A stretch of 64,000 nt of DNA. It comes from JBLHZY01 sp047631555. Lineage in GTDB: Bacteria; Pseudomonadota; Alphaproteobacteria; Rhodobacterales; Rhodobacteraceae. The stretch spans positions 806,001 to 870,000 of the forward strand of contig JBLHZY010000002.1 in the NCBI GenBank assembly GCA_047631555.1. Direction: 5' to 3'. The notes below the pieces were generated by a model. The model saw only the letters and a program-made list of their open reading frames with translations, was not told where the DNA came from and did not search any database. Positions 25,242 through 33,900 of this stretch are shown piece after piece; position 1 is the first letter of the stretch; every line of letters begins with the position of its first letter. A program made the position numbers and the translations under genes.

Positions 25242-25247
25242 AATATA
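25242..25247 (-). promoter_or_regulatory. -10 box for leuL-leuA
   Basis: TATATT on the minus strand ends six bases before the leuL ATG. The -35 region at 17-18 bases upstream is T-rich but not close to TTGACA. It predicts a transcript starting at the leader AUG. Confidence 0.5.
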
Positions 25248-25304
25248 GCCGCGGTTTGCGCCGTGAAAACCCCCTTTTTGCAAGAAGATTTCAGCCGGGC
25301 AAAT

Positions 25305-25898
25305 TTAGCGTTTGGGGACTTCTTCGCCCATGGCTTCGCGCCAATGGCGGCGGCAAAGAGAGACATAACGCTCATTCCCGCCGATCTGGACTTGATCGCC
25401 TTGGGTCAGAACATCGCCGTTTTCGTTGGTTCTGATGACCATCGTCGCCTTTTTCCCGCAGTGGCAGATGGTACGGGCTTCGCGCATTTCATCGGCCAGC
25501 GCCAAAAGGGCGGCCGATCCGGGAAACAGCGCGCCCTGAAAATCGACCCGCAGCCCGTAACACATGATCGGGACACGCAAATCATCGACCGCGCGCGCCA
25601 GTTGCCAGACTTGCTCGGCCTCCAAGAACTGTGATTCGTCGATGAAGATGCAGGCCACAGGCCCCTCAAGGAGGCGGTTTTCGATCTTAGTGAACAGATT
25701 TTCGCCGGGACTGAAGGTGTCTGACGCTTGGTCAATCCCGATGCGCGATGCGATGCGCCCTTCGCCGGCGCGATTGTCAAACTGCGCGGTCAAAAGATAG
25801 GTCTCCATGCCCCGCTCACGATAGTTGTGAGAGGCCTGAAGCAGCAGGGTCGATTTGCCCGCGTTCATCGTTGAATAGTGAAAATAAAGCTTCGCCAT
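25305..25898 (-). CDS. tdk: Thymidine kinase
   Basis: A 197-residue type II (TK1-like) thymidine kinase that phosphorylates thymidine in the salvage pathway. The P-loop is MNAGKST (residues 11-17), followed by IFIDESQF with the catalytic region. The zinc-binding cysteines are represented by CHCGKKA and the C-terminal CRRH. It lies upstream of leuA on the same strand but is separated by a promoter and leader, so it is probably monocistronic. Confidence 0.94.
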   Translation of the reverse strand: MAKLYFHYSTMNAGKSTLLLQASHNYRERGMETYLLTAQFDNRAGEGRIASRIGIDQASDTFSPGENLFTKIENRLLEGPVACIFIDESQFLEAEQVWQLARAVDDLRVPIMCYGLRVDFQGALFPGSAALLALADEMREARTICHCGKKATMVIRTNENGDVLTQGDQVQIGGNERYVSLCRRHWREAMGEEVPKR

Positions 25899-25972
25899 GG
25901 GTGCAAATAAGCAGGTGCGGGCGCAGGCTTCAAGGAGGTTTTTCCCTTAAACACAAGGGTCGGCGGGGCAAG

Positions 25973-26152
25973 ACTAAGAAACAACTGGCAAACTGAAAGC
26001 TTTCTGGGGCGAAACACGCCCTTGGGGATGAGTTGAATGCTTTCGGTACTGGTAAACGACGTTTCTTAGTTCTTACGAGTGCGTGTTGGGGACGCACCCG
26101 ACCTTCTAAAGGCCCCCACCTTTATCCCGACGCTGGGGACGTCGGATACTCG
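25973..26152 (+). ncRNA. Candidate structured RNA with kissing-loop potential
   Basis: No coding frame covers this part of a 399-base gap, yet it is dense in helices. Long-range helix: ACTAAGAAAC (25973-25982) with GTTTCTTAGT (26061-26070). Nested inside: ACTGAAAGC near 25993 with GCTTTCGGT near 26039, with one G-U pair that works only for plus-strand RNA, and then GGGCG/CGCCC. The 3' half has three hairpins: GTGCGT/ACGCAC (26079-26097), AAAGG/CCTTT (26108-26123) and CCGACG/CGTCGG (26127-26145). Loops one and three contain TGGGG; the middle loop is CCCCCA, complementary to both. It matches no tmRNA, RNase P, SRP or 6S RNA signature I can recall. Ends are approximate. Confidence 0.55.
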
Positions 26153-26297
26153 CTACAACCGGGTCTAACCGGACAAATTAGTTATGACATTTCAAGTCAT
26201 AGGTATTAATGGGAAATGAATGAGGGATTTCCCCGTAAAAATTGTTATGCTTGTGAAAGGGCAGAACAGGGAAAAGGGTAAAAGGGGTGCAAAGCCA

Positions 26298-26756
26298 ATG
26301 AAGATGGTCGGTAACTATCTCAAAAAGCACACAGAAGCGCTGGTGAAAGATGTGGGCCTTGAAGCGGCTTGCGCCTTGACGGGCAAATCTAAAGCGACAT
26401 TGGGGCGCTACTATTCTGATGCGCCCGAGCACGCTGAGCGCTTTATGCCGATTGATGCGGTTATCGCTTTGGAAGAGGCGGCGCGTTATCCGCATGTCAC
26501 ATCCGCATTGGGCGAGCTGCAGGGAATCACGATTTCGCTGAATGCAGGCGGCGGGAAAAATTCGCCCGAGGGCGGTGTGAATGCCGATGTTGTGCAACTG
26601 AGCCAGCGTTTTGCGATGCTGATGGGCGAGTATACCCAGAGCATTGAGGACGGCATCATTACGATCAACGAGGCCAAGCGCTTGCTTCGTGAAACCCTTG
26701 AGCTTCAGCAAGTTCTGGTCTCAATGAAGCTGCATCTTGAAGAAGAGGCGACCTAA
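26298..26756 (+). CDS. Uncharacterised protein with HTH-like segment
   Basis: A 152-residue soluble protein not recognised by family. LEAACALTGKSKATLGRYYS (about residues 19-38) has the length and pattern of a helix-turn-helix, as in phage CII-like regulators. The middle carries a Gly/Asn loop (LNAGGGKNS) and the C-terminal third is helical (RLLRETLELQQVL), suggesting oligomerisation. The start is uncertain: an ATG at 26298 has AGGGG 11 bases upstream, and another ATG is six bases further on. It lies downstream of the structured RNA on the same strand, so the RNA could be its leader. Confidence 0.65.
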   Translation: MKMVGNYLKKHTEALVKDVGLEAACALTGKSKATLGRYYSDAPEHAERFMPIDAVIALEEAARYPHVTSALGELQGITISLNAGGGKNSPEGGVNADVVQLSQRFAMLMGEYTQSIEDGIITINEAKRLLRETLELQQVLVSMKLHLEEEAT

Positions 26757-26769
26757 GCGCGGCTCGGCG

Positions 26770-27924
26770 CTATAGGAAGACCCGTTCAACAAACCAATAA
26801 GCCCCAACAACTGCAATCGCCGCCGAGGCGGGGTTGCTGACATAGGTGCGATACCTCGGCTTTTTGCCGAGCCAAAGCCCGACGGCCAAGAACGCTGCCG
26901 CAATAACCGTTAGCTGGCCGATCTCAACCCCGATGTTAAATCCGATAAGCCCCGTGGCAAAGCGCGCCGGATCAAGGCCGATATCGCCAAGCACAGAGGC
27001 AAAGCCAAGCCCGTGCAACAGCCCAAAACCAAAGACGATCGGGAGGCGCCAAGGCGTCAAAGTCTTAAAGACAATGTTCTCGACCGCGACAAATACGATA
27101 GAGGCGGCAATCAAAGGCTCAACAATTCCTGCCGGAACTTGCACTAATCCAACAATGGCCAGCGCGAGCGTTAACGTATGGGCGAGGGTGAAGGCGGTAA
27201 TTTGGAGCAAGAGCGGGCGCAGATTGAGCGAGAAGAAAAAGAGCCCAAGCACAAACAGGATGTGATCCAGCCCCTTTGGAATGATGTGCTCAAAGCCGAT
27301 CTTGATGTAATCAACGAATTCCGCGATCCAGCTTTTGGCGGCAACCCCGCTGCGCGGCATCGGCTGGCTCAGATCGCCATTGGTGAGGTAATCATTATAG
27401 CCTTGATCGCCGCTCACTTGGCGGACAATCAGCGGCCCGTTGCTGGCGTCCCAGCCAAATATAACAGCGCTTTCATCGCTTGGCAGATCAGCCCGCAAGA
27501 AAATCCGCGAATCTCTGGGCAGCTCCAAATCGCCAATCTCGGGGATCTCGGCCCGCTCTAAGTTCGCGCTCAAAGGGGTCTCTCCGGCGCGCAGAGTGAT
27601 GGATTGCGCAAGGCGCGGGAAGGCCGCCGTCAGCTCGCTCAGCAGCGCCTCAGGCGGCAGCGCACGCAGCGCGTCATAGCGATCCGCGCCCACGGCCTCA
27701 TCCGTATCTACAATCCCTGTTAGGTCGATTTCGGCAATCAAGGCTTCAAGCGCGAGCGCGAATTCGATCTCAACGCTTTGCGCCCCAATCGCCACATCGG
27801 CAATCGCCGGGCGGACCTCATGGGCGCTTGCCGCCCCGTTCACGATCACAAGAGCGACCAGCGCCAAGCTTGACAATAGGGCCGCGCGTGCCAGTTTCTT
27901 GATCGTAACAACAGGAGCCATCAT
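26770..27924 (-). CDS. HupE/UreJ_2-family membrane protein, exported N-terminal domain
   Basis: A 384-residue protein: signal peptide (LLSSLALVALVIVNGAASA) giving a mature start HEVRP, a periplasmic domain of about 180 residues, then six or so membrane segments with IPKGLDHILFVLG and FGLLHGLGFA, typical of the HupE/UreJ_2 group. Related HupE/UreJ proteins move Ni2+ or Co2+; this subgroup is unproven. Its start codon overlaps that of the divergent DUF4198 gene, whose mature protein also begins with HE. Start at 27924 or 27921; GAGGTGAGG lies just upstream, inside the other gene. Confidence 0.82.
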   Translation of the reverse strand: MMAPVVTIKKLARAALLSSLALVALVIVNGAASAHEVRPAIADVAIGAQSVEIEFALALEALIAEIDLTGIVDTDEAVGADRYDALRALPPEALLSELTAAFPRLAQSITLRAGETPLSANLERAEIPEIGDLELPRDSRIFLRADLPSDESAVIFGWDASNGPLIVRQVSGDQGYNDYLTNGDLSQPMPRSGVAAKSWIAEFVDYIKIGFEHIIPKGLDHILFVLGLFFFSLNLRPLLLQITAFTLAHTLTLALAIVGLVQVPAGIVEPLIAASIVFVAVENIVFKTLTPWRLPIVFGFGLLHGLGFASVLGDIGLDPARFATGLIGFNIGVEIGQLTVIAAAFLAVGLWLGKKPRYRTYVSNPASAAIAVVGAYWFVERVFL

Positions 27925-28750
27925 GCGCCTCACCTCATCTTTATTTGCCGGGCCTATTCTTGCCGCTCTGACGCTATGTAGCACGACAGCGGCATTTGCC
28001 CATGAATTCTGGATTTCTCCGCAGAAATATCAGCTTGCACCCCAAGAGCCAATCATCGCGGCGTTGCGGGTTGGGCAGAATTTCAAAGGCGCCAGCTATG
28101 CTTTTTTGCCGCCGGAATTTGAGCGGTTTGATCTGGTGCAGGGCGATATTGTTCAGCCGGTTAAGGGGCGCATCGGGGATCGCCCTGCGCTTAATATGGC
28201 AGCGGGCGACACGGGACTTTGGATCATCGTGCATGAGACGCGCGACGATATCCTGCGCTACACAGAGGCGGAGAAGTTTGTAAATTTCGCCACCCATAAG
28301 GATTTTGTGGACGTGTTGGCGCGCCATGCTGAACGCGGTTTGCCACCCCAAGGATTTGCCGAGGCCTATCGTCGGTTTGGCAAATCGCTTGTCTCTGTTG
28401 GCGCGGGCGCTGGGCAAGATCGCGCCGTCGGATTGCGGACTGAAATCGTCGCGCGGGCCAATCCCTATACGGATGATCTGAGCGGCGGACTGCCGATTGA
28501 TGTCTATTTGGAGGGCGCGCCGCGCATCGATGTTCAGGTCGAGATTTTCGCGCGCTATGGCCCTGAGGATGTGCGGGTTTCGACTGTGCGCACGGATGAG
28601 ACTGGGCGCGCAATCATCCCGGTTGAACCGGGGGTCGAGTATCTTTTGGACGCGGTTGTGATGCTGCCTTTGGCGGCGAAAGACACTGTCAATGATCCGG
28701 TTTGGGAATCTCTCTGGGCCTCTCTAACATTCAAAACGCCCCAGCCTTAG
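27923..28750 (+). CDS. DUF4198-family exported protein
   Basis: A 275-residue protein with a clear signal peptide (LFAGPILAALTLCSTTAAFA) and a mature start HEFWISP, the DUF4198 signature. The domain is beta-rich; related proteins such as NikM act in nickel or cobalt uptake and use the exposed N-terminal His. AGGAG lies five bases before the ATG at 27923. The start codon overlaps that of the divergent HupE-like gene by two bases, so the two probably act together, perhaps in metal handling. Function is inferred. Confidence 0.8.
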   Translation: MRLTSSLFAGPILAALTLCSTTAAFAHEFWISPQKYQLAPQEPIIAALRVGQNFKGASYAFLPPEFERFDLVQGDIVQPVKGRIGDRPALNMAAGDTGLWIIVHETRDDILRYTEAEKFVNFATHKDFVDVLARHAERGLPPQGFAEAYRRFGKSLVSVGAGAGQDRAVGLRTEIVARANPYTDDLSGGLPIDVYLEGAPRIDVQVEIFARYGPEDVRVSTVRTDETGRAIIPVEPGVEYLLDAVVMLPLAAKDTVNDPVWESLWASLTFKTPQP

Positions 28751-28766
28751 GTTAAGGTGGGGCGTT
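28735..28766. terminator. Hairpin at the end of the DUF4198 gene
   Basis: AACGCCCCA (28735-28743) pairs with TGGGGCGTT (28758-28766), extended by CCTTA/TAAGG inside. It overlaps the stop codon. A second palindrome CTGATTTAAATCAG (28786-28799) follows, just past the helicase stop on the other strand. Together they separate convergent genes. Confidence 0.65.
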
Positions 28767-28799
28767 AAGTTTAGTCTTTAACTATCTGATTTAAATCAG

Positions 28800-30116
28800 T
28801 TAAGCGACTTTGCGGCGCGGCTTGCGCCCTTTGGGTTTGCCTGCGCCACCAGCGCCGCCACCAGCTGCTTGTCCGCCGCCCGGTTTCGCGCCAAAGCGCC
28901 GACGACCGCCGCCACCATTGCCGCCGCCACCACCGCCGCCGCCACCGCGTCCGCCGCGCTGAGGTTTCTTCACAGGGGTTTCGTCCGCAGGTGGTTGGCC
29001 CGAAGCCACGTCAATCCGCAGCCCCATAACCTTTTCAATATCGCGCAATTCGCCGATCTCATCGGGGGCGCAAAAGGCGATCGCTGTGCCATCGCGGCCA
29101 GCGCGCGCGGTGCGGCCGATCCGGTGTACATAGTTCTCAGGAACATTGGGCAGCTCGAAGTTATAGACAAAACGCACGCCGGGAATATCGATCCCGCGCG
29201 CGGCCACATCCGTTGCCACAAGCACCTTGATATCGCCGGAGCGGAACGAGGCAAGCGTGCGTTCGCGTTGGCTCTGGCTCTTGTTGCCGTGGATCGATCC
29301 GGCCTTAAAGCCAGCCGCGACGAGCTTCTTCATCAGCTTTTCACAGCCGTGCTTTGTGCGGCCAAAAACAAGCGCCATTTCGTCTTTGTGCGCGCCCAGA
29401 AGCTGGATCAGTTTGTCGCCCTTGGCGCCTTGGCCAACGAAGTGAACAACCTGGCTAACCTTGTCGGCAACCTTGCCGGGAGGGGAGACTTCAATGCGCA
29501 CTGGGTTGGTTAGATAGGCGCCCGCGATCTCGGACATTTGCTTGTTCATCGTGGCCGAGAACAGCATCGTTTGGCGCTCTTTTGCGAGCAGCGGCACGAG
29601 GCGGCGCAGCGCATGGATAAAGCCCATATCGAGCATCTGATCGGCCTCGTCGAGCACGAGGAATTCGGTCTCGTCGAGGAAAATCGCGCGCCGTTCAATC
29701 AGATCGATCAGGCGGCCTGGGGTCGCAACAAGGATATCCGTGCCGCGCTCAAGGCGTTTGATCTGTGTGTTGATCGAGGCGCCGCCAACGACGCGGTTCA
29801 CTTTGAGGTGCGACCCTTTGGTGAAATTATAGAGCTGCTCGGCGATTTGGTTAACCAATTCGCGGGTCGGGGCGAGCACGAGCGCGCGGGTTTTGCGATC
29901 GGCTGGTTTCGTGCCAACGCTGATCGCGTGGTGCAAAAGTGGGAGGCCAAAGGCAAGCGTTTTTCCTGTCCCGGTTTGGGCAAGACCCATCACATCGCGG
30001 CCGTTCATCACTTCGGGGATGGCGCGGGCTTGGATCGGTGTGGGTTTATCAAGACCTTGATCTTCAAGGATTTTCATAAGGCGGGGCGAAAGGCCCAGCA
30101 TGGAGAATTCGGTCAA
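28800..30116 (-). CDS. rhlE: DEAD-box RNA helicase, RhlE type
   Basis: About 438 residues. Motifs in order: AQTGTGKT (I), PTRELVNQ (Ia), VLDEADQMLD (II), SAT (III) and HRIGRTARAG (VI). The C-terminal tail is low complexity: a Gly run, then RRRFGAKPGG and a basic end (GRKPRRKVA) likely to bind RNA. A TTG at 30116 is chosen as start: AAAGGA lies six bases upstream, and the N-terminus TEFSMLGLSP then aligns with RhlE proteins (usually T-x-F-S-x-L). An internal ATG at 30101 is the alternative. RhlE-type helicases act in ribosome assembly and RNA decay, often in cold. Confidence 0.92.
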   Translation of the reverse strand: MTEFSMLGLSPRLMKILEDQGLDKPTPIQARAIPEVMNGRDVMGLAQTGTGKTLAFGLPLLHHAISVGTKPADRKTRALVLAPTRELVNQIAEQLYNFTKGSHLKVNRVVGGASINTQIKRLERGTDILVATPGRLIDLIERRAIFLDETEFLVLDEADQMLDMGFIHALRRLVPLLAKERQTMLFSATMNKQMSEIAGAYLTNPVRIEVSPPGKVADKVSQVVHFVGQGAKGDKLIQLLGAHKDEMALVFGRTKHGCEKLMKKLVAAGFKAGSIHGNKSQSQRERTLASFRSGDIKVLVATDVAARGIDIPGVRFVYNFELPNVPENYVHRIGRTARAGRDGTAIAFCAPDEIGELRDIEKVMGLRIDVASGQPPADETPVKKPQRGGRGGGGGGGGGNGGGGRRRFGAKPGGGQAAGGGAGGAGKPKGRKPRRKVA

Positions 30117-30474
30117 AAGACGTCCTTTCAACGGGCGCCGGAGATCGGCGTCCAAAACATCGAGACGCCACTGGCAAAGCCAAGGGCGCATCAGCATAGG
30201 TTGCAGGAAAGGTGAGGCCGCGGGCCGAATGCCCAAAGCCGTTTTCCTGACGGGACCCTGCGTGAAATGGGAACCTGAGTGAGCCTCAGATGGCTCTCTT
30301 CCGTCCTCTGGTGCTATGCACATGCTGCTCACGCGGCAGCGGGAGGATCGGCGTTGAGGCCCGTTTGCGGCATTCGGGCCGCTATGTCAAGGGTTCATGC
30401 TGCGCCTGCGAAATAGCAAAGGCCCCGGCAAGGGATGCTTACCGGGGCCTTTGGGAAATTTGCGCGGTTTGGCT
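30117..30474. other. Gene-free stretch between carB and the helicase
   Basis: About 358 bases holding the carB terminator (listed) and the helicase promoter/leader on the minus strand. A small hairpin CTGAG/CTCAG lies near 30276-30290. Nothing else was recognised. Confidence 0.5.
30418..30452 (-). terminator. Intrinsic terminator of carB
   Basis: AAAGGCCCCGG (30418-30428) pairs with CCGGGGCCTTT (30442-30452), a perfect 11-base stem. On the minus strand the stem ends in TTT and a moderately T-rich stretch. It begins 23 bases past the carB stop. Confidence 0.8.
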
Positions 30475-33400
30475 CTAGGCCTGAAGCGGCATCACGCCAA
30501 TCTCGCCCTCTTCGCGGGATTTCATTGCGAATGTGGCGGCGTGGGCGGCGGCGGCCGTGGTGAAATAGGGGATCTTATCATAAAGCGCGACGGCGCGGAT
30601 TTCGCGGCTGTCTTCAACGGCTTGCGTGCCTTCGGTGGTGTTGAGAACCAGAGCGATTTGATCGTTTTTCAGCAGATCAACGATATTCGGGCGGCCCTCA
30701 TAGACCTTGTTGATCAGCTCGCAAGCGATGCCGGCCTCTTTGAAGAAAGCGGCTGTTCCGCGGGTTGCCACAAGCACAAAACCCATCTCGACCAGCGCGC
30801 GCGCCGCATCGAGCATATCGTTGGTTTTGTCCATATCTTTGATCGAGATAAAGACTTTGCCCTCGGTGGGCAGCATCGTGCCTGCGCCCATTTGCGCTTT
30901 GAGGAAGGCGCGGTGGAAATTCACATCCGCCCCCATGACCTCACCGGTTGAGCGCATCTCTGGCCCAAGGATCGTATCGACGCCGGGGAAGCGGGCAAAA
31001 GGCAAGACGGCCTCTTTCACGGCGAAGGTTTTGATCGCAGGATCGATCAGTTCGAAGGTTGAGAGCTTCTCGCCCGCCATAACCCGCGCCGCGATGGAGG
31101 CGATGGGCGAGCCGACGGCTTTGGCGACGAATGGCACGGTCCGCGAGGCGCGGGGGTTAACCTCAATGAGGTAAATATCGCCGTCTTTGACCGCATATTG
31201 GATGTTCATCAGGCCCACAACATTTAGGGCCAGCGCGAGGGCTTTGGTTTGAACGTGGAGCTCATCAATGATCGATTGCGGCAGGCTATAGGGCGGCAGC
31301 GAGCAGGCACTATCGCCAGAGTGAACGCCGGCTTCCTCGATGTGCTGCATGATGCCGGCCACATGGACATCCTTGCCATCGCAAAGCGCATCAACGTCAA
31401 TTTCGGTCGCGCCGGAAAGGTAGCTATCAAGCAGCACCGGGCTGTCGCCAGAAACGACAACGGCCTGAGAGATATAGCGCTCAAGCTGGGCCGTATCGCG
31501 CACGATTTCCATCGCGCGACCGCCCAGAACATAGGAGGGGCGGATCACCAGCGGATAGCCAATATCATCGGCAATCGCGAGGGCTTCTGCATCAGAGTGG
31601 GCGATGCCGTTCTTTGGCTGTTTGAGGCCAAGTTTCACCACAAGCGATTGGAAACGCTCGCGATCTTCGGCCAGATCAATCGCATCGGGTGTCGTGCCAA
31701 GGATCGGGATGCCTTCGTCTTGCAGCGCATTGGCAAGCTTCAATGGGGTTTGCCCACCAAACTGCACGATCACCCCGTGCAGGGTTCCGGCCTCTTGCTC
31801 GACCCGCAGGATTTCCATCACGTGCTCAAAGGTCAGCGGCTCAAAATAGAGGCGATCTGAGGTATCATAGTCGGTTGAAACCGTCTCTGGGTTGCAGTTG
31901 ATCATGATGGTCTCATAGCCCGCTTCGGTAAGCGAATAGCAGGCGTGACAGCAGCAATAATCAAACTCGATCCCTTGGCCGATCCGGTTGGGACCGCCGC
32001 CCAAGATCACCACTTTTTTGCGCTCGGTTGGGCGCGCTTCGCATTCCACTTCGCCCATCATGGGGGATTCGTATGTGGAGTACATATAGGGGGTCTGGGC
32101 TTCAAATTCGGCCGCGCAGGTATCGATCCGTTTGAACACGGCGTTAACACCTAGGTTGCGACGGGCGCGGCGGATATTGGCTTCATCGCGGCCCGTAAGA
32201 GCAGCGATCCGCGCATCGGTAAAGCCGAGCATCTTGAGGGCGCGCAGGCCTTCTTCGGTGACAGGCAGGCCGTTGGCGCGCACATCTTCTTCGGCGATGA
32301 TGATCTCGCGGATGCGCGCGAGGAACCAAGGATCAAACTTGGTGATGTCGAAAATCTCGGCATCGGAAAAGCCAAAGCGCATGGCCTGCGCGATGACCCG
32401 GATGCGATCCGGCGTTTGTTTGGAAAGCGCTTTTGTCACCGCTTTGTCGATCGCGGTTTGGGCGTCTGGATTGCTGCCGATTAGAAAGCGGTGGCCGACG
32501 GCCTCGTTTGCGGGGCTGTATTGGGTCGCCTCGGTTGCGGGCATGCCCTCGATGGCGATCTCGTCAAAGCCGGTGAGGCCGGTTTCGAGCGAGGCGAGCG
32601 CCTTTTGCATCGATTCGTGGAAGGTGCGCCCGATGGCCATCACTTCGCCGACCGATTTCATCGCCGTTGTCAGGTGTGGCTCGGAGCCTGCGAATTTCTC
32701 AAATGCAAAGCGCGGGATTTTGGTGACGACATAATCGATGGAAGGCTCAAAGCTTGCCGGGGTCACTTTGGTGATGTCGTTGTCGAGCTCATCGAGCGTA
32801 TAGCCAACGGCCAGTTTTGCGGCGATTTTTGCAATCGGGAAGCCTGTCGCCTTGGAGGCCAGCGCCGAGGAGCGCGAAACCCGTGGGTTCATCTCGATCA
32901 CGACCATGCGGCCATCCTCGGGATTGACCGCCCACTGAACGTTTGAGCCGCCGGTTTCAACGCCGATTTCGCGCAGCACGTTGATCGAATGGGTCCGCAT
33001 CAATTGGTATTCTTTGTCCGTCAGCGTCAGCGCGGGGGCGACAGTGATCGAATCGCCGGTATGAACGCCCATCGGATCGACGTTCTCAATCGCGCAAACG
33101 ATGATCGCATTGTCGGCCTTGTCGCGCACGACTTCCATCTCGAACTCTTTCCAGCCGAGCAGGGATTCATCGATCAAAATTTGCGAAACCGGCGAGGCAT
33201 CAAGGCCTGTGCGGCAGTAATGCTCATAATCGTCGCGGTTATAGGCCACGCCGCCGCCAGTTCCGCCAAGGGTAAAGGCGGGGCGGATGATCGCAGGAAG
33301 GCCAACGTAATCAATGGCATCCAGGCATTCTTGCATATTGTTGGCGATGGTCGCTTTTGGGTTTTCGATGCCGAGGCGATCCATGGCTTCGCGGAAAAGT

Positions 33401-33789
33401 TTGCGATCTTCGGCCATCTCGATGGCTTCGCGCTTGGCGCCGATCAGTTCAACGTTGAACCTGTCCAAAACGCCCATATCCGCCAGCGCCAGCGCGGTAT
33501 TAAGGCCCGTTTGCCCGCCCATCGTTGGCAGCAGCGCATCGGGGCGCTCTTTTTCGATGATTTTGGCGACGATTTCAGGGGTGATCGGCTCGATATATGT
33601 GGCGTCGGCCATATCGGGATCGGTCATGATTGTGGCTGGGTTCGAGTTTACCAGGATGACCCGGTAGCCCTCTTCGCGCAGCGCTTTACAGGCCTGTGCG
33701 CCGGAGTAGTCAAACTCACATGCCTGCCCGATGATAATGGGGCCTGCGCCGATAATCATGATCGAGGAGATATCGGTTCTTTTTGGCAT
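30475..33789 (-). CDS. carB: Carbamoyl-phosphate synthase large subunit
   Basis: A 1104-residue enzyme that makes carbamoyl phosphate for arginine and pyrimidine synthesis with the glutaminase CarA, which is not in the window. Two ATP-grasp halves are visible, each with a biotin-carboxylase-like N-lobe (IIGAGPIIIGQ near residue 12; ILGGGPNRIGQG in the second half). The C-terminal MGS-like allosteric domain is also present. The ATG at 33789 gives the usual MPKRTDI N-terminus. Its product feeds ArgF, encoded 22 kb away in this window. Confidence 0.97.
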   Translation of the reverse strand: MPKRTDISSIMIIGAGPIIIGQACEFDYSGAQACKALREEGYRVILVNSNPATIMTDPDMADATYIEPITPEIVAKIIEKERPDALLPTMGGQTGLNTALALADMGVLDRFNVELIGAKREAIEMAEDRKLFREAMDRLGIENPKATIANNMQECLDAIDYVGLPAIIRPAFTLGGTGGGVAYNRDDYEHYCRTGLDASPVSQILIDESLLGWKEFEMEVVRDKADNAIIVCAIENVDPMGVHTGDSITVAPALTLTDKEYQLMRTHSINVLREIGVETGGSNVQWAVNPEDGRMVVIEMNPRVSRSSALASKATGFPIAKIAAKLAVGYTLDELDNDITKVTPASFEPSIDYVVTKIPRFAFEKFAGSEPHLTTAMKSVGEVMAIGRTFHESMQKALASLETGLTGFDEIAIEGMPATEATQYSPANEAVGHRFLIGSNPDAQTAIDKAVTKALSKQTPDRIRVIAQAMRFGFSDAEIFDITKFDPWFLARIREIIIAEEDVRANGLPVTEEGLRALKMLGFTDARIAALTGRDEANIRRARRNLGVNAVFKRIDTCAAEFEAQTPYMYSTYESPMMGEVECEARPTERKKVVILGGGPNRIGQGIEFDYCCCHACYSLTEAGYETIMINCNPETVSTDYDTSDRLYFEPLTFEHVMEILRVEQEAGTLHGVIVQFGGQTPLKLANALQDEGIPILGTTPDAIDLAEDRERFQSLVVKLGLKQPKNGIAHSDAEALAIADDIGYPLVIRPSYVLGGRAMEIVRDTAQLERYISQAVVVSGDSPVLLDSYLSGATEIDVDALCDGKDVHVAGIMQHIEEAGVHSGDSACSLPPYSLPQSIIDELHVQTKALALALNVVGLMNIQYAVKDGDIYLIEVNPRASRTVPFVAKAVGSPIASIAARVMAGEKLSTFELIDPAIKTFAVKEAVLPFARFPGVDTILGPEMRSTGEVMGADVNFHRAFLKAQMGAGTMLPTEGKVFISIKDMDKTNDMLDAARALVEMGFVLVATRGTAAFFKEAGIACELINKVYEGRPNIVDLLKNDQIALVLNTTEGTQAVEDSREIRAVALYDKIPYFTTAAAAHAATFAMKSREEGEIGVMPLQA

Positions 33790-33900
33790 GTCTGGGGCCC
33801 CTTGTCGGCGTTTGTGGCAGCAGTATTTGCGCAAGGCCGCAGATGGCGCAGGCGCAAAATTCTTGTGGGTTATAACTATGGCGCGCTCGGGTGCAAGGGG

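Noticed and set aside
25973..26152. tmRNA or RNase P RNA in the tdk-downstream gap
   Set aside because: No tag-peptide frame ending in VAA/LAA, no tRNA-like acceptor, and none of the conserved RNase P core segments are present.
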